Positions 1 through 6,488 of a DNA stretch of 18,689 nt are shown in pieces. The position numbers were made by a program, and so were the translations under genes. Source of the DNA: an uncultured Clostridia bacterium (lineage in GTDB: Bacteria; Bacillota; Clostridia; TANB77; CAG-508); contig CAQPRV010000106.1 in the NCBI GenBank assembly GCA_948857205.1, positions 1 through 18,689 of the forward strand, written 5' to 3'. Numbering within the stretch: position 1 is the stretch's first letter; every line of letters begins with the position of its first letter. The notes under the pieces were generated by a model. That model was not told where the DNA came from and ran no database searches. It worked only from the letters and a program-made list of their open reading frames with translations.

Positions 1-1
1 A

Positions 2-133
2 AAAGAAACAGAAAAGGAATTTGAAAAATTAAAACAATTATCTGATGAGTTTATAAAACAAGAAGAGAGTAAAGAAAATATTGAAGAAGAAACAGTTGAA
101 GAGGACGAAGAAATAGTAATAGAACCAAAATAA
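2..133 (+). CDS. C-terminal end of a gene in the conjugation operon (partial)
   Basis: An open frame enters from the left edge and stops at TAA 131-133, giving 43 residues that are very acidic (runs such as EEETVEEDEEIVIEPK) with no membrane segment. It lies 17 nt before the VirB6-like gene, whose Shine-Dalgarno (AGGAGGG, about 137-143) follows this stop, so the two are almost certainly co-transcribed. In related Gram-positive conjugative elements the gene before the VirB6-like one is often the VirD4/TrsK coupling ATPase, which can have an acidic C-terminal tail. That identity is inference from gene order only; no diagnostic motif is visible. Confidence 0.75.
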   Translation, partial: KETEKEFEKLKQLSDEFIKQEESKENIEEETVEEDEEIVIEPK

Positions 134-150
134 AATAGGAGGGAATTTAT

Positions 151-999
151 ATGGTAGTAGGTGTTTTAATAGCAACAGCAATTTCATTTCTATTTGGATA
201 TATAGCTCAGGCAATTTTCAATTGGTTTAATGGTGTTTATGATGTTATGTTTTGGAACGCCTTTGCTATAGAAATAAATTTTAGAGGACTTTCAAATTTT
301 AGTATTTCAGGACTTTATAATGCAGTTTATACTTTTGCAATTGCAGTATTAATAATGTTTTTTGTAAAAAAAATGATTGAAGTTTATATGGCTTGGTCAA
401 ATGGAGATCCAGAAGTAAGTCCAATGACAGTTGTTATAGGTTTTGTTAAAGCATTAATAATAATGATTTGTTTTGGATTTATATATACGCAATTTGCTTG
501 GATTTGTTATGACTTATATCAATCTATTTTTATAGGAATGTTAGGGAATTTTCAAACAATGGGTGTAACAGTTGGAAATGTGGCTTGGAATATATTAGGA
601 GCATTTTTCTATTTAATAATAGCGATTTATATGGTTCTAATATATTTCCAAACTCTAACAAGAGGTATTGAAATGTTTATATTACGTTTAGCGATTCCAG
701 TAGCTTGTATTGGACTTCTTAATTCTGATGGAGGAGCGTTCAATGGATATGTGAAAAAGTTCATATCAAATGCTTTTACAGTAATAGTACAACTAACATT
801 ATTACAATTTGCAATTTTACTTATGAATAATGCACATATTATTTTGTCATTATCTACTGTAATGATAGCAAATAGAACGCCACATTTGTTAAGAGAGTTT
901 ATGGAAACATCAGGAGGAAATTCAAGTCTTGGTTCAAAAGTTTCAACAGCTACAAGAACAGTAAGCAGTTTTAAAAATATTGTTAGTAAAGGTAGATAA
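151..999 (+). CDS. VirB6/TrbL-like polytopic membrane protein of the conjugation channel
   Basis: This 282-residue protein is highly hydrophobic, with likely membrane segments near residues 3-24, 55-73, 92-114, 142-167, 170-190 and 206-241, and a hydrophilic Ser/Thr/Lys-rich tail (about 250-282). Number and spacing of helices, size, and position in a type IV secretion operon fit the VirB6/TrbL/TrsL group, which forms the inner-membrane pore of the mating channel. A tryptophan-rich stretch near residues 24-36 and a conserved-looking loop between helices 2 and 3 (AWSNGDPEVSP) are typical of the clostridial branch. The start is supported by AGGAGGG seven nt upstream. The stop lies 2 nt before the next ATG, so translation is probably coupled. 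The family call rests on topology and context. Confidence 0.75.
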   Translation: MVVGVLIATAISFLFGYIAQAIFNWFNGVYDVMFWNAFAIEINFRGLSNFSISGLYNAVYTFAIAVLIMFFVKKMIEVYMAWSNGDPEVSPMTVVIGFVKALIIMICFGFIYTQFAWICYDLYQSIFIGMLGNFQTMGVTVGNVAWNILGAFFYLIIAIYMVLIYFQTLTRGIEMFILRLAIPVACIGLLNSDGGAFNGYVKKFISNAFTVIVQLTLLQFAILLMNNAHIILSLSTVMIANRTPHLLREFMETSGGNSSLGSKVSTATRTVSSFKNIVSKGR

Positions 1000-1001
1000 A
1001 A

Positions 1002-1535
1002 ATGATTTATATACGAAAAAATTTAGATAATATATTACACCCTAATGAAGCCTATACATTAACTTATTTGGATAACAAAGGAAGATTAGTAAAAACAACA
1101 AAAGAAATTGATTTGTATAAGATTTGCAATCAATTATATGAAACAAAACAATTAATAGAAAAAGGAATAATAGCTTCTAGTAAATATGATTATGACGAAT
1201 GTTGTAGTTATGTATATGGTTTCAATACAAGAAAAGCAATTGAATTAGTGAAAAAACATATACAAGATTTAAGTGTAACAATAATTCAAATTACATTAGA
1301 TAAAGAACAAGTTTATTCAGTACAAAATTTAACGGAAGTATTAGAAAATACGAAAGAACAAATAAAAGTGAGAAATGAATTGATTAAAGAATATCAAGAA
1401 GAGGAAGAAAATTATAGAAAAGGTTTAGTAAAGAAAGTGATTCATATTCAATCAGAAAAGGATTTTAGAAATCAAGAAATATCAAGATATAAACGAAAAA
1501 TAAAAGAATATGAAGAATCGTCAATCGAAAGATAA
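1002..1535 (+). CDS. Soluble coiled-coil protein of the conjugation operon, function unknown
   Basis: I do not recognise this 177-residue protein. It has no signal peptide or membrane segment. The N-terminal ~110 residues look globular (a CC pair near residues 67-68), and the C-terminal ~65 residues are highly charged and predicted to be helical/coiled coil (ENTKEQIKVRNELIKEYQEE and on). Its ATG lies 2 nt after the VirB6-like stop with only a weak AAAGG upstream, suggesting translational coupling. Being embedded between channel genes suggests an accessory cytoplasmic factor of the secretion machine, but no activity can be assigned. Confidence 0.7.
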   Translation: MIYIRKNLDNILHPNEAYTLTYLDNKGRLVKTTKEIDLYKICNQLYETKQLIEKGIIASSKYDYDECCSYVYGFNTRKAIELVKKHIQDLSVTIIQITLDKEQVYSVQNLTEVLENTKEQIKVRNELIKEYQEEEENYRKGLVKKVIHIQSEKDFRNQEISRYKRKIKEYEESSIER

Positions 1536-1558
1536 ATTATAAAAATACGGAGGACAAA

Positions 1559-2185
1559 ATGAGTAGAATATATCACATAGTAAATTATTTAGGATATTTA
1601 GCAGGTTTTGCTTGTGTACTAATGATTGCAGTTGCAGTTTATAAAATTCTAACTGGAGATGATATGGAATATAGAAGATATTTAACCAGGATAAAAAATG
1701 GATTAATAGCATTGATTCTTATATTAACAATTAGTACCACAAAAAATCTAGTATTAACTTATTTTCCATACGTTCAGTCAGCAGACGCAATAGGAGATTT
1801 TTCAAGTATTCAAGTATCAGTAACAGATGGAACACTAGAAAAAGAAGCTAAAGATAAAAAAGGAAGATGGACTATTTCGATAGATGGAGAGTTGTATGTA
1901 AAAACAGATGTTAAAAAAATAAATTTTGGTAGTTTTATGAACTCTTGGAAGAAAGATGTTGATGTGTTTAAAGCGTATGATGAATGTCAAGGAATAACAA
2001 GTGGAGGAGTTGCAGAAGAAAAATATTATATGTATTGGACTAAGCACGATAATAAAAGTGTAGGACTACTTATCCCACCTGCCTTAAAAGGAAGTATACA
2101 CAATGATGATGAATTTAAAGAGCTAATACTTAATCCGTGGATAAGTAGTGGTTGTGAATCTCAATATAAACACGTTGCAAATTAG
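1559..2185 (+). CDS. Two-helix membrane protein with an extracytoplasmic domain, conjugation operon
   Basis: The 208-residue product has two N-terminal membrane helices (about residues 7-31 and 47-68) joined by a short basic loop (residues 32-46). A hydrophilic domain of about 140 residues follows, containing two cysteines, one at about residue 143 and one near the C-terminus, which could pair. The paired helices with a short basic loop resemble the VirB2/TrbC pilin-like layout of type IV systems, but the long C-terminal domain is not typical, so the pilin analogy is weak. The start is well supported by CGGAGGA upstream of ATG 1559. The stop is followed within 12 nt by the next gene, which has its own strong ribosome site. 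Confidence 0.7.
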   Translation: MSRIYHIVNYLGYLAGFACVLMIAVAVYKILTGDDMEYRRYLTRIKNGLIALILILTISTTKNLVLTYFPYVQSADAIGDFSSIQVSVTDGTLEKEAKDKKGRWTISIDGELYVKTDVKKINFGSFMNSWKKDVDVFKAYDECQGITSGGVAEEKYYMYWTKHDNKSVGLLIPPALKGSIHNDDEFKELILNPWISSGCESQYKHVAN

Positions 2186-2197
2186 GAGGATTTTGAG

Positions 2198-2539
2198 ATG
2201 AAAATAGTAAAAAAGTCAAAAATGCCTGATGGAACAGATATACAAATTGAAGATTGGAAAAATGTTTATTCACATATTAAGACACTATCAATTGCAACAT
2301 ATCCAAAAGCCAAAAATACAAGTATGTCTGGTTTTATAGAAAGAAATAAAACATTTAGATTAGAATTATCAAAACTTGAAAATGATGAACAAGTAGAAAA
2401 TATATTTAATGAATTAGAAAAAGGTACAATTTCATTAGAAGAGTTAAGCGACTATTTTTATAATGGTCATAAAGATATGTATTACTTAGGAATGGTTGAT
2501 AATGAAGAATTACAAGAAGAATTAGATGAAGAAATATAA
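2198..2539 (+). CDS. Small acidic cytoplasmic protein, function unknown
   Basis: A 113-residue soluble protein with a basic N-terminus (MKIVKKSK) and a strongly acidic C-terminus (NEELQEELDEEI). TAGGAGGATTTTGAG places an excellent Shine-Dalgarno before ATG 2198. Residues ~70-95 (LEKGTISLEELSDYFYNGHK) could form a helix-turn-helix-like bundle, but no family is recognised. It sits between two membrane-protein genes of the transfer operon. A cytoplasmic accessory or chaperone-like role would be a guess. Confidence 0.65.
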   Translation: MKIVKKSKMPDGTDIQIEDWKNVYSHIKTLSIATYPKAKNTSMSGFIERNKTFRLELSKLENDEQVENIFNELEKGTISLEELSDYFYNGHKDMYYLGMVDNEELQEELDEEI

Positions 2540-2544
2540 TAGTT

Positions 2545-2560
2545 ACCTTTTTAAAAAGGT
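2545..2560. repeat. 16-bp perfect palindrome between two transfer genes
   Basis: ACCTTTTTAAAAAGGT is a perfect inverted repeat beginning 6 nt after a stop codon and ending 2 nt before the AAAGGA ribosome site of the PrgI-like gene. As RNA it could fold into a short hairpin that protects, terminates or spaces translation at this joint. It also bears on the start choice for the next gene. Confidence 0.6.
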
Positions 2561-2579
2561 AGAAAGGAACACAAAAGAT

Positions 2580-2900
2580 ATGGAAGATGAGAGTAGATTT
2601 CAAATAAATATGCCTGCTAATGTAAAAATAAGGGTTGAGATTATAAATGGTATTGGAATTAAAGAAATGATAACAACAGCAATAGCAGGAGTAATAGCAG
2701 TCTTTATAGCATTGATTTTTAATGCACTATTTAACAATTATTTAATTGCATTAGGAATATGGATTCTAATAACAGGTGCTACATTTATCTCTGTTATGAA
2801 AGACAAGTATAACACCTGTATAGCAGAATTAATAAACAATATGATTAAGTTTTATCAAAGACAAAGGATATTTAATTATGTAGTCAAGGAGGAACAATAA
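2580..2900 (+). CDS. PrgI/TrsC-like small membrane protein of the conjugation operon
   Basis: Read from ATG 2580 this is a 106-residue protein: a short N-terminus (RFQINMPANVK), two membrane helices (about 29-50 and 52-71), and a basic amphipathic tail. That layout and the position directly before TrsD/VirB4 match PrgI- or TrsC-like proteins, partners of the VirB4 ATPase. An in-frame ATG at 2526 would add 18 residues and overlap the preceding gene by 14 nt. I prefer 2580 because AAAGGA lies 11 nt upstream and because the extra stretch spans a perfect 16-bp palindrome (2545-2560) that looks intergenic. The stop overlaps the next start by one base. The fold assignment is from topology and order. 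Confidence 0.68.
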   Translation: MEDESRFQINMPANVKIRVEIINGIGIKEMITTAIAGVIAVFIALIFNALFNNYLIALGIWILITGATFISVMKDKYNTCIAELINNMIKFYQRQRIFNYVVKEEQ

Positions 2901-3511
2901 TGATATTAGATCTTTTAAAAAGAAAAAAGAAAAACAATAATATAAAAACTTCAGCTAACTTATTTTTAAATATAAAAGATGTGCAAGGTAATTTCTTATA
3001 TACGATTGATAATAAAGTTCTATGCTATTTAAGAATATATCCAAAAAACTGTAAGCTAATGTCAAAAGAAGAGCAAGTTGCACACGGACGAAGTATAACA
3101 AGAAATTTTGCAAGTGAATTAAAACCATTAAAACTTTATTTTACAAACAGACCAATAGATTTAAGAAAAAATCAAGATTTTCAAGCAAGTCTAATGGAAA
3201 AGGAAAAAGAAGCTCTTAAATTTTCACTATTGGATAAAAGAAGTAGAAGTTTTGGGGTGTTATCTACAACAGGAAAAGCATTAGAAAGCGAAATATACTT
3301 AATGATTTGGGCTGAAAATGATGAATATGTAGAGCAGGAACTGGTTAAAAGAATAAATGAAATACGAATGAAATTAACTAATAGTGGATATAAGACAGAA
3401 GTTTTAGATGAAAGACTGATTATTCAATTAATAAATAGTTACAATAATCCAGATATAGCTTATATAGAAGATCAAAATTATTTAGAAAGTCCATTACAAG
3501 TTAAAATTTAA
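2900..3511 (+). CDS. TrsD-like conjugal transfer protein (N-terminal VirB4-type domain)
   Basis: The 203-residue soluble protein resembles the TrsD/TraD proteins encoded just before the VirB4-like TrsE in staphylococcal and clostridial conjugative systems. The recognisable stretch is around residues 33-60 (VLCYLRIYPKNCKLMSKEEQ), followed by an FTNRPIDL strand region and a helical segment. It lacks a Walker motif. In many other elements this part forms the N-terminus of one VirB4 polypeptide; here it is a separate gene ending before the ATPase gene. Start ATG 2900 overlaps the previous stop by one base and has AAGGAGG seven nt upstream. It likely acts with the VirB4 ATPase at the inner face of the membrane. 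The family call is from sequence character and order. Confidence 0.68.
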   Translation: MILDLLKRKKKNNNIKTSANLFLNIKDVQGNFLYTIDNKVLCYLRIYPKNCKLMSKEEQVAHGRSITRNFASELKPLKLYFTNRPIDLRKNQDFQASLMEKEKEALKFSLLDKRSRSFGVLSTTGKALESEIYLMIWAENDEYVEQELVKRINEIRMKLTNSGYKTEVLDERLIIQLINSYNNPDIAYIEDQNYLESPLQVKI

Positions 3512-3537
3512 CAAAAAATTACGAATGATAAAAATAT

Positions 3538-3554
3538 ATTAGCGTTACGCTAAT
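3538..3554. repeat. Short perfect inverted repeat just upstream of the VirB4 gene
   Basis: ATTAGCG and CGCTAAT, separated by TTA, form a perfect 7-bp stem in the 59-nt gap between the TrsD-like and VirB4 genes. The right arm overlaps the ATG at 3553. That ATG has no Shine-Dalgarno, whereas ATG 3571 is preceded by GGAAAGAGAG, so the hairpin probably belongs to the leader. It is more GC-rich than its surroundings. Confidence 0.6.
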
Positions 3555-3570
3555 GGAAAGAGAGTTACAA

Positions 3571-5346
3571 ATGAAAACAAAAGAAATAGAAACAATGCCT
3601 ATTAATCAGGAGTTATTAGCACTTATAACTCCACAAGGTATTGAATTAAAACATAATAAAGTGCAATTAGGAGAGTATCAACACAAATTGCAATATGTAA
3701 GTTCTTATCCATCTGCAGTAAATGTTGGTTGGTTATTGAATTTAAAAGATATACCAAATACTACTGTAAGCCTTGTAATTACACCGATAGAGAACGTACA
3801 AGAATATGTTGAGGGAGTGTCAAAAGGTTTAACAACAGATAAAAATATTTTCAATACCACAAGCAATGAAGCATTGAAAACACAAGCTGAATTTAAAATA
3901 AAATCTGCTGAAAAAATCATAAAAGATATAACTGTCGATAATATCCCATACGTTAATGTATCTTTTGTATCTAATACAATAGGAGAAACAGATAATAATT
4001 TTAATGAAAATTGTAGAACAGTAAGAAACAAAATAGCAGGAATGGGATTAAAAGCTAGAGTACCTGCATTTATTCAAGACAAAGCATTAAGACAAAGTTC
4101 TCCTTATGATACATACTATGAAGATATTAGTAAAATATCTAATAAAACAATGAGCCTGGAAGCTCTATTCTTAGGATTACCCTTTTCTGGAAGTGGGTTA
4201 GTAGATGTCGAAGGTTACTATTTAGGAACTGATGAAGATGGAAGAATGATTGCTTTTTCCCCATTTTTTAAGGGAAATGATAGAACAAATTCAAACATTG
4301 TTATAGAAGGTTCTAGTGGTTCTGGTAAATCATTTCTTGCAAAAAAAATAATGCTTAATGAGTGGTTGAATGGAAGTAAAATTTTTGTAATAGATCCTGA
4401 ATCTGAAATGCGTCCAATGTGTAAGTTATTAGGTGGGAAATGGATTGATTGTAGTGGTGGAACTGGAAATAATGTGGGTAGAATTAATCCTTTACAAGTA
4501 AATCCACTTCCTGAAACAACAACATTTGAAGATGATGAAAATGGAGAATACACTTCAAGTAAATCAGCCTTAGGATTACACTTAGATTTTCTAAGTACAT
4601 TTTTTAAATTATATTATCCTGAAATAACATCTTTACAAATGAGTTTACTAATGGAGATATTAGAAGAATTATATAAAACTTATGGTATTACTTATGATAC
4701 AGATATTACAAATATGACTTCAAAAGAATTTCCAATTATGCAAGACCTTTATAATTTGCTGATAGAAAAAGTTAAGGCAAATACAGAACATAAGAAAGAA
4801 ATAGAAGAAATAAGAGCAGTAGTAAGAGAACTTTCAATTGGTCATCACGGAGAAATATTTAATGGATATACTTCATTAGATTTAGATAGTAGTTTTGTAT
4901 GCTTAGACGTTTACAGTTTGCAAGGAGCTTCTGAAAAAGTAAAAAGATGTCAATATTTTAATATTTTAAGATATTGCCAGGATCAAGCATTTAGGAATCG
5001 TGAAGAAAGATGTTACGTTGTTTGTGATGAAGCCTATTTATTGGTAGATAGAAAAGTACCACAAACAATTGAATTTTTGAGAAATTTTTGTAAGCGTGCA
5101 AGAAAATACGAATGTGGACTTATGGTTATTACTCAAAGTTTAGTAGACTTTTTAGCACCAGAAGTTCGTATGTATGGACAAGCTTTCCTAGATAATTCTA
5201 CATACAAATTCTTTTTCGGAATTGATGGAAAAGATTTAGAAGAAGTTGTGAATTTATATAACTTAAATCAAGAAGAAAAGGCTATATTAAGCCAAAAAGA
5301 TAAACGGACGTGGATTGTTTTTCATAGGTTCACGGACATACTTTAA
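3571..5346 (+). CDS. VirB4/TrsE-type conjugation ATPase, 3' end frameshifted
   Basis: This is the motor ATPase that powers assembly of, and transport through, the type IV mating channel at the cytoplasmic face of the membrane. Counting from the upstream in-frame ATG at 3553, Walker A GSSGSGKS is at residues 253-260 and Walker B CYVVCDEAYLL at 487-497 (D492/E493). VITQSLVDF further on matches the conserved C-terminal motif of VirB4 proteins. I favour ATG 3571 because it has a purine-rich ribosome site and 3553 has none. The frame ends at TAA 5346 in an unrelated tail (RTWIVFHRFTDIL). Ignoring C5305 and C5333 restores KGRGLFFIGSGHTLINVK, continuing to LIGGGR and a TAA at 5400-5402 that abuts the next ATG. 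The natural gene therefore almost surely ends at 5402. Catalytic domains are intact; whether the altered tail matters is unknown. Confidence 0.9.
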   Translation: MKTKEIETMPINQELLALITPQGIELKHNKVQLGEYQHKLQYVSSYPSAVNVGWLLNLKDIPNTTVSLVITPIENVQEYVEGVSKGLTTDKNIFNTTSNEALKTQAEFKIKSAEKIIKDITVDNIPYVNVSFVSNTIGETDNNFNENCRTVRNKIAGMGLKARVPAFIQDKALRQSSPYDTYYEDISKISNKTMSLEALFLGLPFSGSGLVDVEGYYLGTDEDGRMIAFSPFFKGNDRTNSNIVIEGSSGSGKSFLAKKIMLNEWLNGSKIFVIDPESEMRPMCKLLGGKWIDCSGGTGNNVGRINPLQVNPLPETTTFEDDENGEYTSSKSALGLHLDFLSTFFKLYYPEITSLQMSLLMEILEELYKTYGITYDTDITNMTSKEFPIMQDLYNLLIEKVKANTEHKKEIEEIRAVVRELSIGHHGEIFNGYTSLDLDSSFVCLDVYSLQGASEKVKRCQYFNILRYCQDQAFRNREERCYVVCDEAYLLVDRKVPQTIEFLRNFCKRARKYECGLMVITQSLVDFLAPEVRMYGQAFLDNSTYKFFFGIDGKDLEEVVNLYNLNQEEKAILSQKDKRTWIVFHRFTDIL

Positions 5347-5402
5347 TAAATGTAAAAGCATTAGAATGGGAAAAGGAATATTTAATTGGTGGTGGAAGAT
5401 AA
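5305..5402 (+). pseudogene. Out-of-frame original 3' end of the VirB4 gene (two 1-base insertions)
   Basis: Dropping C5305 and C5333 gives a continuous family-like C-terminus, GRGLFFIGSGHTLINVKA then LEWEKEYLIGGGR, ending at TAA 5400-5402 directly before ATG 5403. In the sequence as given these codons are split over two other frames. Both extra Cs lie immediately before GGAC. Either two real mutations or two sequencing/assembly errors explain this. Confidence 0.8.
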
Positions 5403-6110
5403 ATGTCAGATAACAAGGCAAAAGATTTAACAGAAACAGTATTTAGTTTTTTATCAATAAAAGTAAAACTAATAATAATTGGTATTTGTATAGGTGTATT
5501 AATTATATTTATTGGAATATTTGGATTAATAGGAGTATTTAGTTCCTCAAATGCTAATTCTGATGATGAGAGTTCAAGTAGCTCTGTTTCATCAGGAAGT
5601 TCAACAGAAGTGGTACGAGATACATATAAGTATATAGGAGCAAAATTCAATATGCCATTTGAAGCGTGGAATAGTACAAAAGATGTAATAACATCAAAAT
5701 TCTCTCCTAGCAGAACAATAACTGTAAATGGAGTAACACAAACAAAAGCTCACACAGGAATAGATCTTGTATGTATATCAAAAGCAAGTCCAAAAATATG
5801 TGCTTCTCTTCCAGGAAAAGTGGTAGTTGCAAATCCAGGTTCGACAGGATATGGAAATTATGTAGTGCTACAACATACAGCAGATGATGGTTCTATCTTT
5901 TATACTCTATACGGACATATGATACAAGGCTCAATTCAAGTTGCAGTAGGAGATGAAGTTGAGCAAGGTAGAGTATTAGGAACAATGGGGAGTACAGGCA
6001 ACAGTACAGGAAACCATCTTCATTTTGAAGTTAGATTAGGAACTAATTCAAGTAGTAGTGCTGTTAATCCGTTTCCATATCTATTTGGGAGTTCACAAAA
6101 TAAAGGATAA
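5403..6110 (+). CDS. Membrane-anchored M23 (LytM-type) peptidoglycan endopeptidase
   Basis: The 235-residue protein has a short cytoplasmic N-terminus, one membrane helix (about residues 20-48), a Ser-rich linker (about 49-70) and an extracytoplasmic M23 peptidase domain. All zinc and catalytic residues are visible: HTGID (H117, D121), YGHM (H172) and HLHFE (H205, H207). It should cut peptide cross-bridges of the cell wall so the conjugation channel can cross it, the job done by TrsG- or VirB1-type hydrolases in other systems. There is no lytic-transglycosylase (SLT/CHAP) domain fused, unlike many Gram-positive conjugation hydrolases. The ATG directly follows the restored VirB4 stop, with GGTGG(A) nearby as ribosome site; the ORF is followed 10 nt later by the next gene. 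Confidence 0.9.
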   Translation: MSDNKAKDLTETVFSFLSIKVKLIIIGICIGVLIIFIGIFGLIGVFSSSNANSDDESSSSSVSSGSSTEVVRDTYKYIGAKFNMPFEAWNSTKDVITSKFSPSRTITVNGVTQTKAHTGIDLVCISKASPKICASLPGKVVVANPGSTGYGNYVVLQHTADDGSIFYTLYGHMIQGSIQVAVGDEVEQGRVLGTMGSTGNSTGNHLHFEVRLGTNSSSSAVNPFPYLFGSSQNKG

Positions 6111-6120
6111 GGAGTAAGAA

Positions 6121-6471
6121 ATGAAAGAAAAACAAGAATTAAAAAAACAATTAATAATATTAAGTATAGTTTTACTATTTGTAATTGGAATAGCAATTAT
6201 TCTAAATATGAAAGATAGAAATACAGAAAGTTATACTAAAATAAAAGATTCAACATCATCACAACAAGAAAATGTTCAAAATACAAGTGTAGATGATTTT
6301 ATGGATAGATTAAAAGGTTTAGTAGAGGAAAACGATAATACTATAACTAATAAAACAGACGATCAAAGCACAATACACTATGAAAATACAGATATAATTC
6401 AATTAGATACAGGAGAAATTGTTTTGTATAGTGAAGAGGAACAAGATAATCAAGACTTTCAAGAAGAATAA
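6121..6471 (+). CDS. Small single-pass membrane protein, conjugation operon
   Basis: A 116-residue protein with a Lys-rich start, one membrane helix (about residues 10-28), and a polar, Thr/Asn/Asp-rich outer part ending in a strongly acidic tail (YSEEEQDNQDFQEE). No recognised domain. AAGGAG lies 7 nt before ATG 6121. The outer part could form helices between residues ~55 and 85. Position between the M23 hydrolase and the CpaE-like gene suggests a structural or anchoring component of the transfer machine, which is inference. Confidence 0.65.
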   Translation: MKEKQELKKQLIILSIVLLFVIGIAIILNMKDRNTESYTKIKDSTSSQQENVQNTSVDDFMDRLKGLVEENDNTITNKTDDQSTIHYENTDIIQLDTGEIVLYSEEEQDNQDFQEE

Positions 6472-6488
6472 TAAAAGGAGCTGTAACA

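Noticed and set aside
2545..2560. Origin of transfer (oriT) at one of the palindromes
   Set aside because: The palindromes are inside the transfer operon, too short, and no relaxase gene or nick-like conserved sequence is next to them.
3705..4553. Minus-strand open frames opposite the VirB4 gene (3705-4031, 4218-4553)
   Set aside because: They lie wholly inside a gene with clear Walker motifs, lack good ribosome sites and have low-complexity hydrophobic translations typical of antisense frames in AT-rich DNA.
5280..5402. Programmed ribosomal frameshift at the end of VirB4
   Set aside because: Two separate shifts within 28 nt would be needed, and there is no slippery heptamer or stimulatory structure; insertions explain it better.
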